From an uncultured Prevotellaceae bacterium (GTDB lineage Bacteria > Bacteroidota > Bacteroidia > Bacteroidales > Bacteroidaceae): a DNA stretch of 64,000 nt. The notes under the pieces were generated by a model. It searched no databases, had not been told where the DNA came from, and was given only the letters and a program-made list of their open reading frames with translations. Positions 35,399 to 43,055 of this stretch are shown one piece after another; within the stretch, counting starts at the first letter, position 1, and each line of letters begins with the position of its first letter. The position numbers and the translations under genes were made by a program. The stretch spans positions 1 to 64,000 of the forward strand of contig ONDS01000005.1 in NCBI GenBank assembly GCA_900316685.1. The letters run 5' to 3'.

Positions 35399-36559
35399 AT
35401 GACAGATTTCAAACAAAAAGTGGAGGCGCTGAGAGCCCATCACGAAGAACTGCTCTCGCGTAAGAATGAACCCATGGAGTGGGGCAACGGTATCTATGAG
35501 AAATACAAGTTCCCCATCGTCACCGCCGAGCATACTCCTTTAGAGTGGCGTTACGATTTCGACGAGAAAGACAACCCTTATCTCATGCAGCGTATCATGA
35601 TGAACGCCACACTCAATAGCGGCGCCATCAAATGGAACGGCAAGTATGTCATCGTCGTACGTGTCGAGGGGGCCGACAGGAAATCCTTCTTCGCCGTGGC
35701 GGAGAGTCCCAACGGCATCGACAATTTCCGTTTCTGGGACGAGCCCATCACCATGCCCGATGATGTGATTCCTGCCACCAATATCTACGACATGCGTATC
35801 ACTCAGCATGAGGATGGATGGATATATGGCGTATTCTGCGCAGAAAGGCATGACGACAACTGCCCGGGCGACCTCTCGGCAGCGACAGCCACGGCGGCCA
35901 TCGCACGTACTAAAGACCTGAAGACATGGGAACGGTTGCCCGACCTCAAGTCGAAGAGCCAGCAGCGCAACGTGGTGCTCCATCCCGAATTCGTCGATGG
36001 CAAGTACGCTTTCTACACCCGTCCGCAGGATGGTTTCATCGACACAGGCTCGGGTGGCGGTATAGGATGGGCGCTGGTCGACGATATCACCAATGCCGTG
36101 GTCACCGAAGAGAAAATCATCAACGCACGCCATTACCATACCATCATGGAGGTGAAGAACGGCGAGGGACCCCATCCCATCAAGACCGATCGCGGATGGC
36201 TGCACCTGGCCCACGGCGTGCGTGGCTGTGCCAGCGGACTGCGCTATGTGCTCTATATGTATATGACGGCACTCGACGATCCCACGCGGGTCATCGCCCA
36301 GCCGGGTGGATATTTCCTCGTGCCTGAGGGATGGGAATATATCGGCGACGTGATGAACGTGGTGTTCGCCAATGGATGGATAGCCGACGAGGATGGCCGT
36401 GTGCTCATCTACTACGCTTCGTCAGACACGCGCATGCATGTGGCGGTGTCGTCCATCGACCGACTCATCGACTACTGCATGAACACGCCAGAGGATGGCC
36501 TCACCACCTCCGCCTCCGTGGAGACCATCAAGCGACTTGTAAAGAAAAATAAAGGGTGA
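35399..36559 (+). CDS. GH130 4-O-beta-D-mannosyl-D-glucose phosphorylase
   Basis: The product has 386 residues and no signal peptide, so it is cytoplasmic. The five-bladed propeller carries the catalytic Asp in TNIYDMRIT and phosphate-binding basic residues in the ARHYHTIMEVKNGEGPHP region. It converts mannosylglucose and phosphate to mannose 1-phosphate and glucose. Together with the epimerase at 38530, which turns mannobiose into mannosylglucose, it completes cytoplasmic mannan catabolism. Sequence and setting agree closely with the mannosylglucose phosphorylase subgroup. Confidence 0.93.
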   Translation: MTDFKQKVEALRAHHEELLSRKNEPMEWGNGIYEKYKFPIVTAEHTPLEWRYDFDEKDNPYLMQRIMMNATLNSGAIKWNGKYVIVVRVEGADRKSFFAVAESPNGIDNFRFWDEPITMPDDVIPATNIYDMRITQHEDGWIYGVFCAERHDDNCPGDLSAATATAAIARTKDLKTWERLPDLKSKSQQRNVVLHPEFVDGKYAFYTRPQDGFIDTGSGGGIGWALVDDITNAVVTEEKIINARHYHTIMEVKNGEGPHPIKTDRGWLHLAHGVRGCASGLRYVLYMYMTALDDPTRVIAQPGGYFLVPEGWEYIGDVMNVVFANGWIADEDGRVLIYYASSDTRMHVAVSSIDRLIDYCMNTPEDGLTTSASVETIKRLVKKNKG

Positions 36560-36572
36560 AGTATAATTAATT

Positions 36573-36627
36573 AGATGTTTTCGCGTTATTAATGGAAACG
36601 GCGTGCCCGTTTTTCTTAATGACATCT
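36573..36627. other. Nested hairpin between GH130 and transporter genes
   Basis: Three nested paired arms are present: AGATGT/ACATCT (36573/36622), ATTAA/TTAAT (36588/36616) and AAACGG/CCGTTT (36596/36607, followed by TT). It could be a weak terminator or an attenuator that sets transporter expression. Confidence 0.55.
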
Positions 36628-36680
36628 ACAACTCTACATTGAGAACACTAAACCCTAAACTATAAAACCCTAAACCCAAA

Positions 36681-38318
36681 ATGGCTTCTTTAAAAGAAAA
36701 AATAGGCTATGCCTTGGGTGATGCCGCCGCAGGTGGTATTACCTGGAAAATCATGTCCATCGCGTTCCCCCTGTTCTTTACCAATGTGTTCGGCCTTACT
36801 GTGGCCGATACAGCGGCGCTGATGCTCATTGCACGTATGTTCGACGTGGTCACCGACCCGCTCATGGGCGCCATCGCCGACCGCACGCAGTCGAAATGGG
36901 GAACCTATCGTCCTTGGCTCATCTTCGGTGCCATACCCTTCGGCCTCATCTTCGCGTTGCTGCTCTACACGCCCGACTTCGGACCGGTGGGCAAACGTAT
37001 CTGGGCCTATGGCTTCTATCTGCTCATGATGGCCATGTATACGGCGGTCAATGTGCCTTACGGCTCGCTGCTCGGCGTGATGACCGACGACGATAACGAG
37101 AAGAACCAGTTCTCCTCCTTCCGTATGGTGGGCGCCTATGCCATGGGCTTCATCACGCTTTTCGCATTCCCGTATGTGCAGAAGATTGTAGGTGGCAGTG
37201 AACAGCACCAATATGCGGTCATCGGTATTGTGTTCGGAGCCATAGCAGCGGCTGGCACCTTGGCTTGCGGTCTGCTGACCAAAGAAAGACTGAAACCGGT
37301 GCGCGCGGAGAAATTCTCGTTCAAGCCGTTCAAGGACCTGTTCAAGAACAAACCGTGGATTTACCTCACGCTTATCGGTATCTGCACCAACTTCTTCAAT
37401 GGCTTCCGCTATGCGGCAGCAGGATATATGTTCGACTATATCCTCGGTAAGGAGATTACCATCAGCGGACTGATTATCAATTATACGGTGTTTATGACCT
37501 TCGGCGAGGTTACATGTATGATCTTCGGCGGTTTGTCGCCTTGGTTCACTAAAAAGATGGGTTCGAAGCGTAAGGCGTTCATCGTGGCTGCGCTCATCTG
37601 CGTAGCCTTCTCGGTATTGTTCTTCTTCCTCCCCAAAGATCCTGCTTATATTTGGGTGCTCATCGCCATCGTGGTGCTCACCTCCGTGGGTATCGGCCTT
37701 TATTCGCCCCTGCTGTGGTCGATGTATGCCGACGTGGCTGACTATGCCACGGAGAAAAACGGTACTTCTTCCACCGGCCTGATTTTCTCTTCAGGAACCA
37801 TGGCTCAGAAGTTCGGTACGGCCATCTCTGGGTCGCTTCTGGTCTTGCTGCTGGGCTTTGCCGGATTCAGTTCCGGTTCTGTCTCGCCTGACGATGCCGT
37901 GCTGCCTACCGACAAGGTGCAGATGGCACAGGGGGCTGCCGCTGGTGCCAAGACCGTGACGGTGACTTATAATGACCAGAAAGAACAAAAACAATCCAAG
38001 CTGGTGATTGCTGGACAGGAGGTCGATCAGTTCATTCAATGGTCGAACATCGATGCAAGTGATGTGGTCAGCAACGCTGACGGCCAAATCGAGGTGAAGG
38101 AAAACGGCATGAAAGTGTTGAAAAACCGCATTGCAGCACTCTCCGGCGATGACCAACTCACGTCTGTAGAAAAAGATAAGAGCGGTAATGAGACGGTGAT
38201 TACGATTGAGAATATGGATTCGGTCAGAAATATGATTTGGATGTTGTTCTCTATCTTCCCGGCCATTTTTGCTCTGCTTATCGTTTTCTTGACCAAACTC
38301 TATCCCATCAAGAAATAA
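36681..38318 (+). CDS. GPH-type sugar/cation symporter with inserted domain
   Basis: The product has 545 residues. The start MASLKEKIGYALGDAAAGGI and motifs ARMFDVVTDPLMGAIADRT and FGAIPFG identify the GPH (MelB-like) family with 12 membrane helices, here likely importing mannobiose or mannosylglucose. Unusually, a hydrophilic stretch of about 110 residues (about 400-515, including VTVTYNDQKEQKQSKLVIAG and DVVSNADGQIEVKENG) lies between the last two helices, making the protein longer than the usual 450-480. It is flanked by GH130 and epimerase genes. Confidence 0.92.
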   Translation: MASLKEKIGYALGDAAAGGITWKIMSIAFPLFFTNVFGLTVADTAALMLIARMFDVVTDPLMGAIADRTQSKWGTYRPWLIFGAIPFGLIFALLLYTPDFGPVGKRIWAYGFYLLMMAMYTAVNVPYGSLLGVMTDDDNEKNQFSSFRMVGAYAMGFITLFAFPYVQKIVGGSEQHQYAVIGIVFGAIAAAGTLACGLLTKERLKPVRAEKFSFKPFKDLFKNKPWIYLTLIGICTNFFNGFRYAAAGYMFDYILGKEITISGLIINYTVFMTFGEVTCMIFGGLSPWFTKKMGSKRKAFIVAALICVAFSVLFFFLPKDPAYIWVLIAIVVLTSVGIGLYSPLLWSMYADVADYATEKNGTSSTGLIFSSGTMAQKFGTAISGSLLVLLLGFAGFSSGSVSPDDAVLPTDKVQMAQGAAAGAKTVTVTYNDQKEQKQSKLVIAGQEVDQFIQWSNIDASDVVSNADGQIEVKENGMKVLKNRIAALSGDDQLTSVEKDKSGNETVITIENMDSVRNMIWMLFSIFPAIFALLIVFLTKLYPIKK

Positions 38319-38350
38319 CACTCTTCCCTTCCCAATAGGAAAAGGCGGGC

Positions 38351-38492
38351 ACCTCCCCTCCTTTTCCAAAGGAGGGGTAGGGGTGGTTTGTTAAATAATG
38401 TTCCAACATCTTTCTCCTCTCCCTCCCTTTGGGAGGGTCGGGGTGGGTTTCCAAAGGAGGGGTAGAGGTGCTTGTTAAATAATGTCCCAACC
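38351..38492. repeat. Dispersed palindromic element, copy B
   Basis: This has the same order of parts as 4097-4228: CCCCTCCTTTTCCAAAGGAG, G-rich arm, TTTGTTAAATAATG tail, then CCCTCCCTTTGGGAGGG and a second tail ending GTCCCAACC. It sits in the gap between transporter and epimerase genes. Confidence 0.75.
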
Positions 38493-38529
38493 TATTTCCC
38501 TCCCCTTTATTCCTTTTATAATCAAATCT

Positions 38530-39849
38530 ATGCAAGAAATCATTAAAACCATGAAATCGGAAATGCAGGATGTGTTGGAAAACAACATCCTGCCTTTCTG
38601 GATGGACAAGATGGTGGACCATGAAAACGGTGGCTTCTACGGACGCATCGACGGGCACGAACAACTACACGCCGATGCGGAGAAAGGAGCCATCCTCAAC
38701 GCCCGCATCCTCTGGTCGTTCTCGGCCGCCTATAGGGTGCTAAGCGAAAAGGCGGAATCGTTCGACGAATCTACAACGGTCTACCTTCAACGTCTCCTCG
38801 ATACCGCCACCTATGCCAAGGACTATTTCCTTGACCATTTCATCGACCATGAATATGGGGGCGTGTTCTGGAGCCTCGACGCCAAGGGCAATCCCCTCAA
38901 CACGCGCAAACAGTTCTATGCCATCGGCTTTGCTATCTATGGACTGTCGGAATATGCACGTGCCACGGGCGACCAAGAGGCACTCGACTATGCCCTGCAA
39001 CTCTTCGACTGCATCGAGGAGCATGCTTTCGACCATGAGCATAACGGGTATATCGAGGCCACGGCACGCGACTGGAGTCCCATCGCGGATATGCGGCTCT
39101 CCGAACTCGATGCCAACTTCCCCAAGTCGCAGAACACGCACCTGCATATCATCGAGCCATATACCAATCTCTACCGCTGCCTGAAAGAATTCCAGGCTAA
39201 GGAAACATGCAACTACGTGCCGGCCATTGGTTCCGTACTGCCTGTAGCCATTTCTGTGCCCGAGGAAACCATCTATGCCGTGGAGAAGGCGCTCCGCAAC
39301 CTCATCGATATCTTCACCGACCGTATCCTCAACCCCGAGACCCATCACCTCGACCTCTTCTTCGAGATGGACTGGACGCGTGGTGCCGGACATCTTGAGA
39401 GCTACGGCCACGACATCGAGTGTTCGTGGCTCATGCACGAGGCGGCACTGGTGCTGGGCGACCAAGAGGTGCTGCGTAAGGTGGAGCCCATCGTGCAGAT
39501 GGTGGCTCAGGCCTCGGAAAAGGGACTGCGCCCCGATGGGTCGATGATCCATGAGGCCAATCTCGATACGGGTCATGTCGACGACGACCTCCACTGGTGG
39601 GTCCAGGCGGAGAATGTGGTGGGATGGATGAATATCTACCAGTATTTCGGCGACAAATCCGCTCTCGACAAGGCGGCTCTCTGTTGGAAGTACATCAAGG
39701 AGAACCTGATAGATGAGGAAAACGGCGAGTGGCACTGGAGTCGTCATCCCGATGGTTCGCTCAATTTGGTCGACGACAAGGCAGGCTTCTGGAAATGTCC
39801 TTATCACAACAGCCGTATGTGTCTGGAAATCATAGAGCGCGAGCTCTGA
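38530..39849 (+). CDS. Cellobiose 2-epimerase
   Basis: The product has 439 residues from the ATG at 38530 (MQEIIKTMKSEM); the frame opens earlier at 38482 but that part lies in a repeat element. It is an N-acylglucosamine/cellobiose 2-epimerase-type (alpha/alpha)6 barrel: FWMDKMVDHENGGFYGRIDG, HEYGGVFWSLDAKGNPLNTR, DANFPKSQNTHLHIIEPY and SYGHDIECSWLMHEAA carry the catalytic histidines. No signal peptide, hence cytoplasmic. It epimerises the reducing-end mannose of mannobiose to glucose, supplying the GH130 phosphorylase. Confidence 0.93.
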   Translation: MQEIIKTMKSEMQDVLENNILPFWMDKMVDHENGGFYGRIDGHEQLHADAEKGAILNARILWSFSAAYRVLSEKAESFDESTTVYLQRLLDTATYAKDYFLDHFIDHEYGGVFWSLDAKGNPLNTRKQFYAIGFAIYGLSEYARATGDQEALDYALQLFDCIEEHAFDHEHNGYIEATARDWSPIADMRLSELDANFPKSQNTHLHIIEPYTNLYRCLKEFQAKETCNYVPAIGSVLPVAISVPEETIYAVEKALRNLIDIFTDRILNPETHHLDLFFEMDWTRGAGHLESYGHDIECSWLMHEAALVLGDQEVLRKVEPIVQMVAQASEKGLRPDGSMIHEANLDTGHVDDDLHWWVQAENVVGWMNIYQYFGDKSALDKAALCWKYIKENLIDEENGEWHWSRHPDGSLNLVDDKAGFWKCPYHNSRMCLEIIEREL

Positions 39850-39870
39850 ACATGAGAATATATGCCAATG

Positions 39871-39899
39871 ACGGGGTGCCACATGAAGTGGCACCCCGT
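39871..39899 (+). terminator. Strong hairpin after the mannan operon
   Basis: ACGGGGTGCCAC and GTGGCACCCCGT form a perfect 12-bp stem with a five-base loop, 22 bases after the epimerase stop. No long T-run follows, so termination may be partial. Confidence 0.75.
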
Positions 39900-39908
39900 T
39901 CGTATGTT

Positions 39909-40016
39909 CGTTGGAAAAACAGCATGAAATCAGCAAAAGTCGTTGGAAAAACGGCAGAATATTTGCAAAAGTCGTTGGAAAAACGGCAGAAAATCAGCAA
40001 AAGTCGTTGGAAAAAT
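39909..40016. repeat. 32-bp tandem repeat
   Basis: Units beginning CGTTGGAAAAA start at 39909, 39941, 39973 and (partial) 40005, exactly 32 bp apart, each ending GCAAAAGT. There are no variable spacers, so it is not a CRISPR array. It marks the left border of the R-M region. Confidence 0.9.
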
Positions 40017-40060
40017 GTATTTTTTCCCCTGAACTTATAGTGCTTATGAAGCAGAAACTA

Positions 40061-40654
40061 TCATATATCATGGTTGTCGATGACCTCTATCTGCTTCACA
40101 TTGACGGGCCAGTCGCTATCCTTATGTTTGTTGTTCCATTCGTCAGCGGCATTGTTGAGTGATTCCCAAGTGGGGACAATACATTTGCCGATATAGGTAG
40201 AGAGATGAGCGGCGGCTGCTTCTATCGTATTGAAATACTCTATATCAGGCTCGCAGTCAATGATGTAGCGGTAGGGAAAGTAGTGACCTTCTATATCATT
40301 GGTAATGTAAGCATCCCACTCTTCGCCTTCGGCTTCGAAATAGAATTGTAGCGAAGGATAATGCCGCTGTATCATCTTGAACAGTTCGAACGGAGGCTTC
40401 CATGCCGTTTCTGTTAGGAAGAGAACGCTATGACCTGTTTTCCGCAGAAACTTCCACGTACCTCGACAATATACCTCGTGCCAATCTTCTCCGAGACGCG
40501 CCACCAGATAGCCCAGCCACCGCTTAGCCCAATAGCAGCCATTCTCTTCCAACGGCTGCTTGCGCTCTTCCAGCCGCTTCATCTTTCCGTAAAGTGACCG
40601 CACTTCTCTCATGTCGCCTACGAATACGACATCCGTAAAAACAGGATTAGACAT
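40061..40654 (-). CDS. Hypothetical protein, possibly Api92/DUF1281-like
   Basis: The product has 197 residues, cytoplasmic, rich in aromatic residues. WAKRWLGYLVARLGEDW, FLTETAWKPPFELF and LQFYFEAEGEEWDAYI give a faint resemblance to the ferredoxin-like DUF1281 proteins found on mobile elements, whose hallmark is a TAW-PP motif. It is divergent from dpnD and lies beside the R-M region. A minus-strand -7-like box overlaps 40675-40682. Function unknown. Confidence 0.6.
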   Translation of the reverse strand: MSNPVFTDVVFVGDMREVRSLYGKMKRLEERKQPLEENGCYWAKRWLGYLVARLGEDWHEVYCRGTWKFLRKTGHSVLFLTETAWKPPFELFKMIQRHYPSLQFYFEAEGEEWDAYITNDIEGHYFPYRYIIDCEPDIEYFNTIEAAAAHLSTYIGKCIVPTWESLNNAADEWNNKHKDSDWPVNVKQIEVIDNHDI

Positions 40655-40688
40655 CGTTTTTCAGTTTTCATGTACAAAGATGGAATAT

Positions 40689-40713
40689 CTTGGCGGCTTT
40701 GCCAAGCTTTTTT
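40689..40713 (+). terminator. Intrinsic-terminator-like hairpin upstream of dpnD
   Basis: CTTGGC and GCCAAG flank GGCTTT and are followed by CTTTTTT. It lies between divergent genes, where no plus-strand gene should end, so it may terminate a short antisense RNA or be a relic. Confidence 0.5.
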
Positions 40714-40747
40714 GATCAATTTTGATCTTTTTTGTTAAGTTTTGATC
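40714..40747. promoter_or_regulatory. Triple GATC cluster upstream of dpnD
   Basis: Three TTTTGATC copies put GATC at 40714, 40724 and 40744. GATC is the predicted target of the neighbouring DpnII-type methylases, so methylation could influence the divergent promoters. This is inference. Confidence 0.45.
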
Positions 40748-40775
40748 TATTCCCAGTATCGTCAACGATTATGAG

Positions 40776-40783
40776 TATCTTTG
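40776..40783 (+). promoter_or_regulatory. Promoter -7 box of dpnD
   Basis: TATCTTTG lies nine bases before the dpnD ATG, implying a nearly leaderless transcript. Confidence 0.5.
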
Positions 40784-40791
40784 CATTACGT

Positions 40792-40959
40792 ATGACGAAG
40801 TACAGAATAGAAGTAAGAGAGGTGCTGAGCCGCATCGTTGAGACGGAAGCGGAAAATGAGGATGATGCCGTCGAAATGGTGAGGCAAATGTATCGCAATT
40901 GCGAAATTGTTCTGGATGCTTCTGACTACCAAGAAACTGATATTGACGTAAAAAGATGA
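40792..40959 (+). CDS. dpnD: DpnD/PcfM-like small protein
   Basis: Starting at 40792 the product has 55 residues: MTKYRIEVREVLSRIVETEA, then ENEDDAVEMVRQMYRNCEIVL and DASDYQETDIDV. This matches the short DpnD/PcfM family first seen beside Dpn restriction genes. The frame could begin at 40732, but that part reads through the TTTTGATC cluster. It lies some 375 bases upstream of the DpnII-type operon on the same strand. The molecular role of DpnD is not established. Confidence 0.75.
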   Translation: MTKYRIEVREVLSRIVETEAENEDDAVEMVRQMYRNCEIVLDASDYQETDIDVKR

Positions 40960-41060
40960 AATAGCAGGGCGAAGCGCAAATGATGTCGGATAAGTACTGA
41001 TTTGCCCTAAAGAAGATGCAAATTCTTTAAACGACAGATTGGTAATTCAAATTATTTATC

Positions 41061-41068
41061 TAAATTTG
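41061..41068 (+). promoter_or_regulatory. Candidate promoter of the DpnII operon
   Basis: TAAATTTG followed by CACTCG fits the -7 box. Transcription from here would include the whole nested inverted repeat at 41150-41276 in the leader. Confidence 0.5.
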
Positions 41069-41149
41069 CACTCGCTTATTGCTCGGATTCTTGAGCGTCG
41101 GCAAGACATTGTGGAATTAGATAGCAGTATCTAAGTTCTAACGAGACCT

Positions 41150-41276
41150 CAGACATAAAAGTCCACCAAACATTTATACAGAGGGTCTCAAGGAATGAGG
41201 ATACGCCTATGCTATATAGGCGTACCCCTTCCTTTCACTCTCTGTATGGGCTTCTGTGGTGGACTGCCCTTGTCTG
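41150..41276 (+). other. Large nested inverted repeat in the leader of dpnM
   Basis: Five arms pair in nested order with near-symmetric internal gaps: CAGACA 41150/TGTCTG 41271; GTCCACCA 41161/TGGTGGAC 41257; TACAGAG 41177/CTCTGTA 41240; AAGGAA 41190/TTCCTT 41229; TACGCCTA 41202/TAGGCGTA 41217, with a seven-base loop. It ends 60 bases before the dpnM ATG. It may be a structured leader RNA or a decayed MITE-like hairpin element. Confidence 0.75.
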
Positions 41277-41335
41277 GAGTTGAACAGGAAGAGGGTACGC
41301 TTTCTTTTGTCCGCAGGCAAATCGGCAAAAGAGCA

Positions 41336-42232
41336 ATGAGCATAGAGGCAAAACCGTTCTTGAAGTGGGCAGGCGGCAAAGGCCAATTGTTGAGTCAATT
41401 GGTGGCACATCTGCCTGAAGTGGTCGGAAAAGAACCGTTTACTTATATCGAACCGTTTGTTGGTGGCGGTGCGATGCTTTTTTATATGTTGCAGCATTTC
41501 TGCAACATTCGCAAAGCCGTCATCAACGATGTGAACGAGGATTTGATTCTTACCTTCAGGACTATCCGAGATGATGTGGAAAAGTTGATAAAGAAACTTT
41601 CCTTAATGGAAAATGATTATCTGGCGATAGTTGGTCAGGAGAAACGAAGCTTGATGTTCTATGATATTCGTGAGCAGTATAATCTCCACAACGGAGATGG
41701 CATAACCAGAGCCGCCCAACTCATATTCCTCAATAAGACATGCTTCAATGGACTGTATAGAGTAAACGGGAAAGGTTTGTTCAATGTGCCTTTTGGTCGC
41801 TATGCCAATCCTACCATTTGCAATGAACCGCTATTAAGGGCTGATAGTCGGTTGCTGCAACAAGTCAACATCGAAATATGTCAAGGTGACTATTCGCAGA
41901 CGATATCATTTGCAGAAGGATTGACTTTCGTTTATCTCGACCCGCCCTATCGTCCACTGGATGCCACTTCAAGCTTCACGGCTTATGCCAAAGGCAACTT
42001 CAACGACGACGACCAACGGCAATTGGCAGACTTCTGTCATCAGCTCAACGACAAAGGTTGCTATTGGATGGAGAGCAATGCCGATTGCTCGGCCAAGAAT
42101 CCGGAAGACCGTTTCTTTGAAGAACTCTATAAAGAATATCACATAGTAAGGGTTAATGCTGCCCGTTTTATCAATGCTAATGCCAGCAAACGAGGAAAAC
42201 TAACCGAATTATTGATCAAAAACTATGAATAA
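41336..42232 (+). CDS. dpnM: DpnM-type adenine-N6 DNA methyltransferase (predicted GATC)
   Basis: The start at 41336 (MSIEAKPFLKWAGGKGQLL) gives 298 residues, close to Dam/DpnM length; the frame extends 47 codons upstream through the inverted repeat and is probably not translated. FLKWAGGK and FVGGGAMLFY are the AdoMet-binding motifs; DPPYRPLDAT holds the catalytic DPPY, in the alpha-class order; FNVPFGRY is a Dam-family landmark. It protects host GATC from the nuclease encoded next, whose ATG overlaps its stop by eight bases. Confidence 0.92.
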   Translation: MSIEAKPFLKWAGGKGQLLSQLVAHLPEVVGKEPFTYIEPFVGGGAMLFYMLQHFCNIRKAVINDVNEDLILTFRTIRDDVEKLIKKLSLMENDYLAIVGQEKRSLMFYDIREQYNLHNGDGITRAAQLIFLNKTCFNGLYRVNGKGLFNVPFGRYANPTICNEPLLRADSRLLQQVNIEICQGDYSQTISFAEGLTFVYLDPPYRPLDATSSFTAYAKGNFNDDDQRQLADFCHQLNDKGCYWMESNADCSAKNPEDRFFEELYKEYHIVRVNAARFINANASKRGKLTELLIKNYE

Positions 42233-43055
42233 GGATTTTAATCTGTTTATGTCTCAACTTTATGAGACAAACGCTACACTTGATTTCTATTGTGACTTCG
42301 AGAAAATACAACAGAATGTAGAAGATATTGCCATAAGTTTGAACACGCTCAATTACCTTATAGGAAAAGAGAATTTAAGGGACGCTGTAAAACAACTATG
42401 GGATAGAGATCCGAACGTTTTCCAAGTGCTTGACATCCTTATTGCAACACGTCGTAAAGATGACAAGATGTATCTGCTTCCAAACAAGACTGCCAGACCA
42501 GTCAAGGAACTATTCACAACAGCTGAAGGTGTAGTGCAATTCTTGGATGAGACAGGATTGGCGAAAGTATTTCAGAGACGAGAAATCAAAAACCTTGTTG
42601 ACTATGTGTTTGGTGTTGAAACAGGGCTTGATTCAAATGCCAGGAAAAACAGAAGTGGACATGTTATGGAGAACTGGGTACATAACATATTTATCAAGAA
42701 CCGTGTTCCCTGCGAAAAAGAAGTCCAATGCAAAAACCTACCTGATGTCAAAGCAGTTCTTGGTAAAGATATCAAGCGTTTTGACTTTGTAATAAGGACG
42801 AAGAAACAAATATACTTGATAGAGGTGAATTTCTATTCAAAGGGAGGAGGTTCAAAACCAAGTGAAGTGGCACGTGCCTATTCTGAATTGTCCCCAAAAA
42901 TCAATGGGATTGATGGCTATAAGTTTGTGTGGATAACAGATGGAAAAGGCTGGGATGGCGTAGGCTCATTCAAGGAAGCATACGAAGAAATACCTTTTGT
43001 GTATAACCTCACGAATATAAAAGATTTTGTTGACTTAGTACGTTCTGAACTGTGA
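42225..43055 (+). CDS. dpnB: DpnII/MboI-type restriction endonuclease
   Basis: The product has 276 residues, near the length of R.DpnII. The start MNKDFNLFMSQLYETNATLDF and the blocks FCDFEKI-like FYCDFEKIQ, LNTLNYLIGK and GLDSNARKNRSGHVMENWV match the DpnII/MboI family. A PD-(D/E)xK-type core is visible: KRFDFVIRTKKQIYLIEVNFYSKGG, with Asp, Glu and a following polar residue. It should cut unmethylated GATC. Gene order is methylase-nuclease-methylase with overlaps of eight and four bases, so expression is coupled. The genes are visibly more AT-rich than the neighbouring glycan genes, suggesting transfer. Confidence 0.92.
   Translation: MNKDFNLFMSQLYETNATLDFYCDFEKIQQNVEDIAISLNTLNYLIGKENLRDAVKQLWDRDPNVFQVLDILIATRRKDDKMYLLPNKTARPVKELFTTAEGVVQFLDETGLAKVFQRREIKNLVDYVFGVETGLDSNARKNRSGHVMENWVHNIFIKNRVPCEKEVQCKNLPDVKAVLGKDIKRFDFVIRTKKQIYLIEVNFYSKGGGSKPSEVARAYSELSPKINGIDGYKFVWITDGKGWDGVGSFKEAYEEIPFVYNLTNIKDFVDLVRSEL

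Noticed and set aside
39909-40016. CRISPR array
   Set aside because: The 32-bp units are contiguous with no variable spacers, and there are no cas genes.
41195-41335. N-terminal extension of the DpnM-type methylase
   Set aside because: The extra 47 codons read through the nested inverted repeat, and the conserved methylase start (SIEAKPFLKWAGGK) begins at the ATG at 41336.
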